From NCBI RefSeq assembly GCF_020907405.1, contig NZ_JAJJOE010000006.1:1-47962 (forward strand): 47,962 bases of DNA. Direction: 5' to 3'. The notes beneath the pieces were generated by a model, which worked only from the letters and a program-made list of their open reading frames with translations, had not been told where the DNA came from and ran no database searches. Below are positions 17,165 to 25,141 of this stretch, one piece after another. This DNA is from Arthrobacter sp. zg-Y769 (lineage in GTDB: Bacteria; Actinomycetota; Actinomycetes; Actinomycetales; Micrococcaceae). The translations under genes were made by a program, and so were the position numbers. The number at the start of each line of letters is the position of its first letter. Position 1 is the stretch's first letter.

Positions 17165-17749
17165 CTAAATGTAGATGGCCGGGTCGATGTACTCGGCGGG
17201 ATCGACCGCGGGCTGGGTCATCTTGGTGTCGCGGTGCCGCCACTTGGCGGGGATGCCGGTGATGATCGAATCCGCCGGAGCGTCCTTGACCACCACGGCG
17301 TTGGCACCCACCGCGCTATTGGCGCCGATGGTCACCGGTCCCAGGATTTTTGCTCCTGCGCCCACGGTGACGCCGTCGCAGATGGTCGGATGCCGCTTGA
17401 CCTTGGCCAGTGACCGCCCGCCCAGCGTCACCCCGTGGTAGAGCATCACGTCGTCGCCGATCTCGGCGGTTTCGCCGATGACCACGCCCATGCCGTGGTC
17501 AATGAAGAACCGGCGGCCGATGGTCGCACCCGGGTGGATCTCGATGCCGGTGGCGAAGCGTGTCACCTGCGACAGCACTCGGGCCGGGAACCGCAGCGCC
17601 GGACGGGCCCACATGCGGTGCGTCAGCCGGTGCATCCAGATTGCGTGCAGGCCGGAGTAGACAACGAGGTTTTCGAGCGAGCCCCGGGCCGCCGGATCGT
17701 GCGATGCGGCGGCGTCGAGGTCTTCACGCAGTCGGGCTAACAGACTCAC
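17165..17749 (-). CDS. cysE: Serine O-acetyltransferase
   Basis: Acetylates L-serine with acetyl-CoA to give O-acetylserine, the substrate of the adjacent cysteine synthase. The 194-residue length matches the short bacterial form (EpsC/CysE). A helical N-terminal part (1-65) is followed by left-handed beta-helix hexapeptide repeats from about 66 to 165, with the catalytic HG pairs at 85-86 and 105-106. The GTG at 17749 is set by homology and an AGAAAG ribosome site; the open frame upstream runs into cysK. The C-terminal tail ends in Ile, as in SAT tails that dock into CysK, so a cysteine synthase complex is likely. Confidence 0.93.
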   Translation of the reverse strand: MSLLARLREDLDAAASHDPAARGSLENLVVYSGLHAIWMHRLTHRMWARPALRFPARVLSQVTRFATGIEIHPGATIGRRFFIDHGMGVVIGETAEIGDDVMLYHGVTLGGRSLAKVKRHPTICDGVTVGAGAKILGPVTIGANSAVGANAVVVKDAPADSIITGIPAKWRHRDTKMTQPAVDPAEYIDPAIYI

Positions 17750-17798
17750 AGAGAACTTTCTGCTCGGATGATCCGTCCGGCAAGGGGCGGAACGCGGA

Positions 17799-18734
17799 CT
17801 ATCCGCGGATGTCGTCGTAGAGGACGGTAGAGATGTAGCGCTCTCCGAAGTCGCAGACGGTGGCAACAATCAGCTTACCGGCGTTCTCTTCGCGCTTGGC
17901 GAGTTCCAGCGCCGCCCAGACAATGGCTCCCGAGGAAATGCCGCCCAGGATGCCTTCCTGGGTGCCCAGTGCACGGGCCGTCGCGACGGAATCCTCGATG
18001 GAGGCATCGAAGACCTCGTCATAGACGGTGGTGTCGAGGATTTCGGGTACGAAGTTCGCACCGATGCCCTGGATCTTGTGGGGGCCGGGGGAGCCGCCGT
18101 TGAGGATGGCGGAGTCCTTGGGCTCCACCGCCACGATCTTCACGTCCGGCTTGCGTTCCTTGAGGACCTGACCGACGCCGGTGATGGTTCCGCCGGTGCC
18201 GATGCCGGCAACGAAGATGTCCACCCTGCCGTCGGTATCGGCCCAGATCTCTTCAGCCGTGGTGGCGCGGTGTACCGCCGGGTTTGCTTCATTGGCGAAC
18301 TGCTGGGCCCAGATGGCGTTTTCAGTGGTGGCCACGATTTCCTTGGCCTTTTCCACCGCGCCGCGCATGCCCTCGGCGCCCGGGGTAAGGACAATTTCGG
18401 CACCGTAGGCGCGCAGCATGACCCGGCGCTCGGTGGACATGGTCTCCGGCATGGTCAGGATCACCTTGTAGCCGCGGGCGGCGCCCACCATGGCCAGGGC
18501 AATGCCGGTGTTGCCGGAGGTACCCTCCACAATGGTGCCGCCGGGCTGAAGCGCGCCGGCCTTCTCGGCGGCGTCGACAATGGCCACGCCGATCCGGTCC
18601 TTGACGCTGTTGGCGGGGTTGTAGAACTCCAGCTTTACGGCCACCTGGGCGGGGAGCCCGGCGGCGAGCCGGTTCAGGCGGACCAGCGGGGTGCCGCCTA
18701 CGAGCTGGGTTACATCGTCATAAATACGAGCCAT
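17799..18734 (-). CDS. cysK: Cysteine synthase A (O-acetylserine sulfhydrylase)
   Basis: Pyridoxal-phosphate enzyme of 311 residues that makes cysteine from O-acetylserine and sulfide. The cofactor lysine is Lys45 in NPANSVKDR. The substrate loop EGTSGNTG is at 70-77 and the phosphate-binding [10 protein letters not shown] loop is at 177-186. The ATG at 18734 follows a GAGGAA ribosome site. It is transcribed first and followed after 49 bases by cysE, so the two last steps of cysteine synthesis are co-expressed. A tandem 13-bp repeat lies just upstream. Confidence 0.95.
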   Translation of the reverse strand: MARIYDDVTQLVGGTPLVRLNRLAAGLPAQVAVKLEFYNPANSVKDRIGVAIVDAAEKAGALQPGGTIVEGTSGNTGIALAMVGAARGYKVILTMPETMSTERRVMLRAYGAEIVLTPGAEGMRGAVEKAKEIVATTENAIWAQQFANEANPAVHRATTAEEIWADTDGRVDIFVAGIGTGGTITGVGQVLKERKPDVKIVAVEPKDSAILNGGSPGPHKIQGIGANFVPEILDTTVYDEVFDASIEDSVATARALGTQEGILGGISSGAIVWAALELAKREENAGKLIVATVCDFGERYISTVLYDDIRG

Positions 18735-18762
18735 GGTTTCCTCTATTCCTTCAACGTTGCTC

Positions 18763-18789
18763 AAAAAGCCGGACTTAAAAAGCCGAACT
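18763..18789. repeat. Tandem 13-bp direct repeat upstream of cysK
   Basis: AAAAAGCCGGACT (18763-18775) and AAAAAGCCGAACT (18777-18789) differ at one base and are one base apart, 28 bases upstream of the cysK start. The position suits a regulator site or promoter element, but no regulator can be named from the sequence. Confidence 0.5.
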
Positions 18790-18828
18790 CAGTTCTGCCT
18801 TCCAGCCTATCGGGGCGGCTGCACGGCC

Positions 18829-19353
18829 CTAGTCCTGAAGCCATTCGGAGTAATACTTGCGGGCCTTCGCCAGTTTCGGATTAATAATCACCTGGCAGTA
18901 CCCCTGGCCGGGGTGTTTTGCATAGAAATCCTGATGGAAGTCCTCCGCCGGGTAGAACCGGGGAAGGGGTACGATCTCGGTCACAATGGGGTCCTTCCAG
19001 TTCTCCCGGGCCCGCTCCAGCGCAGCTTCGAATTCCTTGCGCTGGTCCTCGTCCCGGTAGAACATGGACGACCGGTACTGGGTGCCCACATCGTAGCCCT
19101 GGCGGTTCAGGGTAGTGGGATCATGCTGGGAAAAGAACATGTCCAGGATGACTTCCGGGGGGATGACATCCTCGTCAAAGGTCACCGCCACCACCTCCGC
19201 GTGTCCGGTGATCCCGGCGCTCACACTGTCGTAGTCGGGATTGTCCGCAGCTCCGCCGGTATAGCCGGAAACTACGTCGGTTACGCCGCGGACCTTGCGG
19301 TAGAGGGCATCGAGGCACCAAAAGCAGCCTCCGCCTAGTACATACGTCTTCAT
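18829..19353 (-). CDS. msrA: Peptide methionine-(S)-S-oxide reductase
   Basis: Repairs oxidised methionine in proteins with electrons from thioredoxin. The 174-residue protein opens with the active-site motif GGGCFWC (catalytic Cys10, second Cys13), and a likely resolving cysteine lies near the C terminus in GQGYCQV. The ATG at 19353 follows an AAGGGC site; an upstream in-frame ATG would add a 16-residue tail without homology. It stands alone on the minus strand and is divergent from the Nif3-like gene. Confidence 0.95.
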   Translation of the reverse strand: MKTYVLGGGCFWCLDALYRKVRGVTDVVSGYTGGAADNPDYDSVSAGITGHAEVVAVTFDEDVIPPEVILDMFFSQHDPTTLNRQGYDVGTQYRSSMFYRDEDQRKEFEAALERARENWKDPIVTEIVPLPRFYPAEDFHQDFYAKHPGQGYCQVIINPKLAKARKYYSEWLQD

Positions 19354-19482
19354 GCCCTTAACAAGGCGCCCGGGCCCGCTTTGATTCCCGGTGCCCGGCA
19401 ACGGGGTCCGGTGGTGTTCCCTCCGTCACGGCAGGCGCGGCGGAATTGAGCCCGGCAACAGCCGCAGGGTAGAACTAAAGTT

Positions 19483-20382
19483 ATGGAAGCCGATCACCCC
19501 CACGAGCCCGCCGGCGCGGACACTGACCAGGCGCCGGAAACCGACGTTCCCACCCTCGGCGACATACTGCTGGCAGCAGAAGAATTATGGCCCGAATCGC
19601 TGGCCGAGGACTGGGATGCCCCCGGCCTCGTGGCCGGCCGCGCCGACCGTGAGGTCCGGCGGATCCTGTTCGCGGTCGATCCCACGCGCGAAGTCATCGA
19701 CGAGGCCCTTGAATGGGGCGCCGATCTGCTCGTCACCCATCATCCGCTGCTGCTGAAGCCGGTCAATTCCGTGGCCGCCACAACGTTCAAGGGCGACACC
19801 GTGCACCGCCTGATCGAGGGCGGCTGCGCCCTGCTGACCGTGCACACCAACGGTGACAGTGCCGTTGGCGGAGTGTCCGACGTCCTTGCCGACGCCTTCG
19901 GGCTCCGGGATGTCACCCCGCTGGTTCCCGCCGGCGATGGCCTGCCGGAAGAAGGAATCGGCAGGGTGGGAGATCTTCCCGAGATGCTTTCCCTGGCGGA
20001 CTTTGCCGAGCGTGTGTTCGCCCTCATGCCGGCCGTCGCGGGCGGCGTCCGTGTGGCCGGGGACGCCCAGGGCCTGATCCGCAGGGTGGCCGTGTGCGGA
20101 GGAGCCGGCGACAGCCTGTTCGACGCCGTCCGTGCCCAGCGCGCCGACGTCTACGTCACCGCGGACCTGCGCCACCACCCGGCGTCGGAACTTCGGGAAC
20201 GCGCCGTCACCGGGAACGGCCGTCCCTACCTTATTGACGTCTCCCACTTTGGCAGCGAGTGGCTGTGGCTGACGCCGGCCGCGAACGCCCTCGAAAACGT
20301 CCTGACAGACCAGGGTTTCGCCGCTGACGTGCGCGTCAGCGGGGTGAACACCGATCCGTGGGACTTCGTACTGACTCCCTAG
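19483..20382 (+). CDS. Nif3/DUF34 family metal-binding protein
   Basis: Member of the NIF3/YbgI family, often labelled GTP cyclohydrolase I type 2, whose true substrate is not settled. The 299 residues contain the di-metal site: HH at 86-87, HTNGD at 121-125, and His255 with Glu259 in SHFGSEW. The middle section (about 145-235) is the variable region of the family. A short N-terminal acidic tail precedes the fold. It is followed by the coiled-coil zinc-ribbon gene and RNase HI, the same order as Rv2230c to Rv2228c in M. tuberculosis. Confidence 0.88.
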   Translation: MEADHPHEPAGADTDQAPETDVPTLGDILLAAEELWPESLAEDWDAPGLVAGRADREVRRILFAVDPTREVIDEALEWGADLLVTHHPLLLKPVNSVAATTFKGDTVHRLIEGGCALLTVHTNGDSAVGGVSDVLADAFGLRDVTPLVPAGDGLPEEGIGRVGDLPEMLSLADFAERVFALMPAVAGGVRVAGDAQGLIRRVAVCGGAGDSLFDAVRAQRADVYVTADLRHHPASELRERAVTGNGRPYLIDVSHFGSEWLWLTPAANALENVLTDQGFAADVRVSGVNTDPWDFVLTP

Positions 20383-20459
20383 GCTGAAGTGATCCCCCGC
20401 GGTGGCATAGGCTTAGGAGAGCCGGGCCAGGCAGGCCCGGATATACACGGAGGTAACCG

Positions 20460-21200
20460 GTGGCAAAAGCATCGCCCGCGGAGCAGCTGAGGCTGCTGGA
20501 TCTGCAGGCCCTGGACAGCAGGATCAAGTCCCTGCGGAACCAGGCCCGCAACGTTAGCAACAATCCCGAGATCGCGTCCCTTGCCGGTGCAGTTGCCGCC
20601 GCCGAGAGCGCACGTGTGTCGGCCGGCACGGAAGTGGCGGACATCGAACGTGAGCTCACCCGCGCCGAAGCGGACGTAGCGTCGGTTGTTGCGCGCATGG
20701 CCCGTGACCAGCAGCACCTGGACAGCGGTAAGGGCGGCTCCAAGGAGCTCACCGCCCTGCAGGCGGAAATCGTTTCCCTGGAACGCCGCCGGTCCGACCT
20801 CGAAGACGTTGAACTCGACGTGATGGAACGGCTGGAAGCTGCCCGCACCCGCGAAGGCGAAGCCGGCGCAGCGCTGGCCGCCCTGCACGAGAAACGCCGG
20901 GAACTGGAGGAGAAGCGCGACGCCGAACTCGCCGTCATTGCTGCGGACAGCTCCGACGCCGAAGCCCGCCGTGAAGAGCTTGCCGACAGCTTCGACCGGG
21001 CACTGCTCGCGGTGTACGAAAAGACCCTGTCCAAGCACGGCATCGGCGCCGCCCGGCTGTTCCACGGCACCTCGGAAGGATCGGGGATGCAGCTGAGCCC
21101 CGGTGACCTGGCGGATATCCGCAAGGCAGCGGATGACGAGATTGTGTTCTGCCCGGATTCGGGCTGCATCCTGGTCCGCTCTGCCGAGTGGGGCAGCTGA
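20460..21200 (+). CDS. Coiled-coil protein with degenerate C4-type zinc ribbon
   Basis: Cytosolic protein of 246 residues related to the CT398/Rv2229c group. Residues about 10-175 are a long heptad-rich coiled coil. The C-terminal 50 residues align with the zf-RING_7 zinc ribbon, normally two Cys pairs. Here only one pair remains (FCPDSGC), and the first CxxC is replaced by a Ser/Gly-rich loop (GTSEGSG), so zinc binding is doubtful. Function is unknown; the fixed position before RNase HI suggests a nucleic-acid or RNA-related role. The GTG at 20460 follows GGAGGT at 20449-20454. Confidence 0.82.
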   Translation: MAKASPAEQLRLLDLQALDSRIKSLRNQARNVSNNPEIASLAGAVAAAESARVSAGTEVADIERELTRAEADVASVVARMARDQQHLDSGKGGSKELTALQAEIVSLERRRSDLEDVELDVMERLEAARTREGEAGAALAALHEKRRELEEKRDAELAVIAADSSDAEARREELADSFDRALLAVYEKTLSKHGIGAARLFHGTSEGSGMQLSPGDLADIRKAADDEIVFCPDSGCILVRSAEWGS

Positions 21201-21203
21201 GCA

Positions 21204-22169
21204 GTGACATTGTTTGACCCGGAGCCGGACTCCGGCGAGGAACCCCCGGCTGCCCGCATCCCGGCCGGCGGATCCCGCCGCACCCTGATTGTGGAAGCCG
21301 ACGGCGGCTCGCGCGGCAACCCGGGTATCGCCGGCTACGGGGCACTGGTCCGCGATCCCGACACCGGGCGCATCCTGGCGGAGAAGGCCGAATACGTGGG
21401 CCGGGTGTCCAATAATGTCGCGGAGTATTCCGGCCTTATCGCAGCGCTGGAACTGGCCCACAGCATCGATCCCGACTGCTGGATCCTGGCCAAGATGGAC
21501 TCCAAGCTGGTGGTCGAGCAGATGAGCGGCCGCTGGAAGATCAAGCATGCAGACATGCAGAAGCTGGCGGCAAAGGCCCGGTCCATCGTTAATCCGCAGC
21601 GGGTGAAATACCAGTGGATTCCGCGGGAACTGAACAAGGACGCCGACCGGCTGTCCAATGAGGCGATGGACGCCGGAACCGCGGGAGTCCCGTGGAAGCC
21701 GCGCGCCGGTGCCGACATGAAGGCAGCGGCTGCCGCGGCGGTGCTGGAAGCAGCCTCGTCTCCCGCTCCTGCGGCCGTACCCACGGGGCGCCTGCATCAC
21801 GCGGAGATCTGGGTCAACGACTTCGCCGCGGCGGAAAAGTCCCTTGGCTGGCTGCTTGAGCGGCTCGGCTACGTCCGGAAGGACACCTGGACCACCGGCG
21901 CCAGCTGGCAGGGCGCCGAGGGGTACATCGTCCTGGAGGAAGGCCCCGACGTCGAACGGGGTCCCTATTCCCGCATGCGGGCAGGCCTTAACCACCTGGC
22001 GTTCCGCGCCGGTTCGGAGGCCGACGTCGAGCTTCTGGCACGGCGGGCAGCCAGCCACGGCTGGACCCTGCTGTTCGCGGACCGGCATCCCCACGCCGGG
22101 GGAGAAGAGCACTACGCCGCCTACCTCGAAAACGACGAAGGTTTCGAAGTGGAACTGGTGGCGGGCTAG
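21204..22169 (+). CDS. RNase HI fused to a VOC (glyoxalase-fold) domain
   Basis: One uninterrupted 321-residue frame with two domains. Residues 26-157 form an RNase H fold with the catalytic acidic set Asp33 (EADGGSRGNPG), Glu74 (NVAEYSG), Asp99 (AKMDSK) and Asp148 (KDADRLSNEA), expected to cut RNA in RNA-DNA hybrids. An Ala/Pro linker (about 168-193) leads to a VOC domain at 195-321 with plausible metal ligands His199, His264 and Glu316. In M. tuberculosis the matching gene Rv2228c instead carries a phosphatase domain. The GTG at 21204 is three bases after the upstream stop. It meets yaaA tail to tail with a three-base gap. Confidence 0.85.
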   Translation: MTLFDPEPDSGEEPPAARIPAGGSRRTLIVEADGGSRGNPGIAGYGALVRDPDTGRILAEKAEYVGRVSNNVAEYSGLIAALELAHSIDPDCWILAKMDSKLVVEQMSGRWKIKHADMQKLAAKARSIVNPQRVKYQWIPRELNKDADRLSNEAMDAGTAGVPWKPRAGADMKAAAAAAVLEAASSPAPAAVPTGRLHHAEIWVNDFAAAEKSLGWLLERLGYVRKDTWTTGASWQGAEGYIVLEEGPDVERGPYSRMRAGLNHLAFRAGSEADVELLARRAASHGWTLLFADRHPHAGGEEHYAAYLENDEGFEVELVAG

Positions 22170-22172
22170 CGT

Positions 22173-22937
22173 CTACTCCGCCAGGATGAGGTTGAGCTGG
22201 TATGGCTTCCGGCCTACCGGGGGTACCAGTTCGGCCTCCCATTTTTCCTGTGCGGCGGCCAGGAGCTCCTGCGGCGTTGCCGGCTCGGTGCCGGCGCGCA
22301 GGAGCAGATGCCGGGCGAGCTCGCCGCGGGTGTGCTTGGCGAAGTGCGAAACCACTTTGCGCTGGCCGTTGCGGACGGAAAAGACGTTCACTGCGGCAGT
22401 GTGCTGCGGGTTCGGCGTCCAGGCAGCGGCGTAGGTGCTGGAGCGGCAGTCCACCACCAGCGAATCGCCGGCGTAGTCATCGAGCGGACCCGTCAGGTGC
22501 TGCTTCCAGAACGCAGCCAGGCGTCCGGTTTCCGGAAGCCGCACCGACATCGAGAGCCGGTACGCCGGAATCGGGTCTGCAAAGCCCAGGGCGCCCCACA
22601 GGGCGGACATCACCAGCACGGTATCGTCTGCGCGCCGCTGCACCTCGGCCGGCAGGGAAGGGTAGCCCAGCGCGTCGTACAGGACCCCCGTGTAGACCCG
22701 GTGTGCTGGGGCGCAGGGCTCGGTGGCCAGGGCGGTGTTGCGCCGCACTTCCGGAGCGAGGGTCGCACCCACCCCCAGGACCGCCAGGGCATCCCCGGAA
22801 CTGCTGGCTTCCGCCAGGGCCTTGAGTACCAGCGCGCGGGGTTCGCCAAGCAGCGGGAAATGCAGCCGGGAGGCGTCAAGAACCGGCCCGGACGCGGCGG
22901 GGGTTTTTCCTTCGGAGGGCGGGAGCAGAATCAGCAC
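22173..22937 (-). CDS. yaaA: YaaA-family (DUF328) peroxide-stress protein
   Basis: Cytosolic 254-residue protein of the UPF0246/DUF328 family; E. coli YaaA lowers free iron and limits DNA damage under peroxide. The N-terminal signature LILLPPSEGK and the motifs SALWGALGF, NPQHTAAVNVFSVRNG and FAKHTRGELAR fit the family. The start is GTG at 22937. It ends three bases from the convergent RNase HI-VOC stop with no terminator between them, so transcripts probably overlap. An iron or DNA-binding role is from the family, not visible here. Confidence 0.88.
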   Translation of the reverse strand: MLILLPPSEGKTPAASGPVLDASRLHFPLLGEPRALVLKALAEASSSGDALAVLGVGATLAPEVRRNTALATEPCAPAHRVYTGVLYDALGYPSLPAEVQRRADDTVLVMSALWGALGFADPIPAYRLSMSVRLPETGRLAAFWKQHLTGPLDDYAGDSLVVDCRSSTYAAAWTPNPQHTAAVNVFSVRNGQRKVVSHFAKHTRGELARHLLLRAGTEPATPQELLAAAQEKWEAELVPPVGRKPYQLNLILAE

Positions 22938-23011
22938 CGGTTAATCCTACGCGAGTCGGCTGTCGCCGGTGCGGGACCGGGCAGCGCCCGCGGGACGGTA
23001 GAGTTGACCGT

Positions 23012-23418
23012 GGACGGGTTGGCCAGGCAATCGCGTCGGCGCGGGTTCCTTTTGGGGAAACCGCTGCCGCCGAGGAAAGTCCGGGCTCCGCAGGGCAGGG
23101 TGGTGGGTAACGCCCACTCGGGGAAACCCGCAGGCCAGTGCCACAGAAAAGAAACCGCCGGCGGCTGCTTTTCGCAGTCCGCAGGTAAGGGTGAAAAGGC
23201 GGTGTAAGAGACCACCAGCGTCCCGGGTGACCGGGACGGCTAGGTAAACCCCACCCGGAGCAAGGCCATACAGGACACGTTTGAGGGCTGCCCGCCCGAT
23301 GTGTCCGGGTAGGCCGCTTGAGGACGCCGGCAACGGCGCCCCTAGATGGATGATTGCCGCTCCCGGTCCGGTAACGGTCCGGGCGTACAAAACCCGGCTT
23401 ATCGGCCAGCCCGTCCAC
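23012..23418 (+). ncRNA. rnpB: RNase P RNA, bacterial type A
   Basis: Catalytic RNA that matures tRNA 5' ends. The termini pair as helix P1 (GGACGGGTTGGCC from 23012 with GGCCAGCCCGTCC to 23416). Conserved core blocks occur in order: GAGGAAAGTCCGGGCTC near 23073, AGGGTGAAA near 23188, AAGAGACCACCAGCG near 23206, GCTAGGTAAACCCC near 23240, AGATGGATGATTG near 23344 and ACAAAACCCGGCTTA near 23387. Exact ends are estimated from P1. Confidence 0.95.
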
Positions 23419-23539
23419 ATACTTCCGCATAAAGACCGCGGTGCCGTACCGCAGCCAAAGAATTACGCAGCACCGGCTCAGCTTTGGCGCAATATCCCGG
23501 ATTCGGTTCGCGCCCGGTTATATTTCGCCGGTGCTGGGC

Positions 23540-23551
23540 TAATCTGTGGCA
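23540..23551 (+). promoter_or_regulatory. Possible -10 element for a leaderless MFS transcript
   Basis: TAATCT at 23540-23545 fits a -10 hexamer and lies six bases before the ATG at 23552, which has no ribosome site. Leaderless mRNAs are common in actinobacteria. No clear -35 element is seen. Confidence 0.3.
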
Positions 23552-24856
23552 ATGTCCCAAACCGAGGCGGCAAAGAAGCCATTGGTTCTGCGAAACACCA
23601 ATTTTCGCCGACTGTGGTTCTCGTCAACCGCCGGAATATTCGGCACTGCCGTCACCAGCGTTGCCCTGCCCGTCATCGCTGTGACGGAACTGGATGCCTC
23701 GAACGCCACGGTTGCCGTCCTCTCCGGCATGACCTTCCTTCCCTGGCTCCTGTTCGCCCTGCCCATCGGCGTACTGGTGGACCGCCACCGGCGCCGGCCC
23801 CTGATAGTCGTTTCGCTTACTGTGCGGACGTTGTTGCTCGCGAGCCTGCCCGTGGCCTGGTGGCTTGGGGTCCTTACGGTTGCCCAATTGTTTGCTGTGT
23901 CTTTCTGCGCCGGACTCGCAGCAGTGTTTTTCGCCCTCGCCGAGCAGGCACTCCTGCCCGCCGCCGTGGACCGCGAGGAGCTGGCGGAAGGGAACGGACT
24001 GATGACGGCCTCCGGTGCCCTCGGCGACGCCGGCGGCCGCGCCGTGGGCGGCTGGGTGATGGACGCCTGGGGGGCATCCAACGCGCTGCTGCTGCAGGTG
24101 GCGGCCTCCCTTGCCTCCCTGGGGGCGATCCTGCGGCTGGACATCACCGAGACCCGCCCCGACAGGCCGAAGGACCGGAGGGTTCTGCGGGAAATGGGGG
24201 AGGGGCTGCGGTACACCTTCAGCACCGTCCCCCTGCGGATGCTGCTGATCACCGGGGCGCTCTGGAACCTTGGCGGCAATATTGTGGTGTCACTGCTGGT
24301 CCTTCTGGTTCTCCGCTCCCTCGGGGAGTCCCCCGGAATGCTGGGCCTGCTTACGGCTGCTACGGCCGTGGGCGGAACCATCGGCGGCTTGTCCGCCAAG
24401 TGGATCACGGGCCGTCTCGGCTCCGGTCGGGTGTGGCGGTATTCGATGTTTCCGGTAGTGGCCGGATATGCGACCCTGCTGTTCATTACGCCGGGGTGGG
24501 GAATGACCGCCGGCTTTATCGGCCTTTTCATCGCGGGCTTTTCCATTGCCTTGAACATTGTCGTCTCCACCACCTTCCGGCAGCGGGTGTGCCCGCCGCA
24601 GATGCTCGGCCGCCTCGGGTCCGCCCAGCGGATGGTGACCTGGGGCATGCTCGCCGTCGCCGCTTTTGCCGCCGGCCTGCTGGTTGAGGTGATGGATATC
24701 CGCGGGGCCATCCTGACCGGGATCCTGGTGGCCGCGCTGGCCCCGTTGGCGGCTGCCTTCGGTCCGCTGCGCCGGGTCCGGGAGCTTGCGGACCTGGAAC
24801 CCCCGCGTACGGAAGCGCCGGCAGGCAACCGGGCCATCCCAGCGAATGGGGCGTGA
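23552..24856 (+). CDS. MFS transporter, EntS-like (MFS_3) family
   Basis: Integral membrane protein of 434 residues with about 12 hydrophobic helices. The loop between helices 2 and 3 has the MFS motif GVLVDRHRRRP (A-motif form), and the NTNFRRLWFSSTAGIFG opening is typical of the EntS/MFS_3 group of exporters. Substrate is not evident; siderophore or drug export are family possibilities. The ATG at 23552 is preferred; a GTG two codons earlier is also possible. It stands alone between rnpB and gapB. An imperfect hairpin at 24868-24904 follows the stop without a T-tract. Confidence 0.82.
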   Translation: MSQTEAAKKPLVLRNTNFRRLWFSSTAGIFGTAVTSVALPVIAVTELDASNATVAVLSGMTFLPWLLFALPIGVLVDRHRRRPLIVVSLTVRTLLLASLPVAWWLGVLTVAQLFAVSFCAGLAAVFFALAEQALLPAAVDREELAEGNGLMTASGALGDAGGRAVGGWVMDAWGASNALLLQVAASLASLGAILRLDITETRPDRPKDRRVLREMGEGLRYTFSTVPLRMLLITGALWNLGGNIVVSLLVLLVLRSLGESPGMLGLLTAATAVGGTIGGLSAKWITGRLGSGRVWRYSMFPVVAGYATLLFITPGWGMTAGFIGLFIAGFSIALNIVVSTTFRQRVCPPQMLGRLGSAQRMVTWGMLAVAAFAAGLLVEVMDIRGAILTGILVAALAPLAAAFGPLRRVRELADLEPPRTEAPAGNRAIPANGA

Positions 24857-25141
24857 GGGACTCCTGTGGTCCCACTGATAACACGGGCACCACGTGGTGG
24901 GACCCTGTGCTGGGACCGCCCCACCTCCCGGACAGCTAAGGGGCTTCAGTCCCCGTGCAGGCCGCCTTACCTGTCCGCAAGCGGTCGGTGCAGACGCATC
25001 CGGGACCGGCCTGCACACCTCCTGAATGTGACAGATCTCTCAGCGCCGGAGCGGGTGGGGTTGATGTGTCCTAATACACTTGTAGGGATTACCACCAACC
25101 GGCACAACGCAGTGCCGGCTGAGAAAAGGATGTGAAGTTCT

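Noticed and set aside
15507-17243. A 578-codon minus-strand frame opposite gnd
   Set aside because: Covers the gnd gene and part of its flanks in antisense; composition typical of a shadow frame.
20379-22112. A 577-codon minus-strand frame opposite the zinc-ribbon and RNase HI-VOC genes
   Set aside because: It spans two real genes antisense, and has no start signal or family motif.
23281-24687. A 466-codon plus-strand frame overlapping rnpB and the MFS gene
   Set aside because: It runs through the conserved RNase P RNA and is out of frame with the clear MFS protein.
24868-24904. A terminator after the MFS gene
   Set aside because: Only an 8-bp stem with a 21-base loop and no T-tract; too weak to call.
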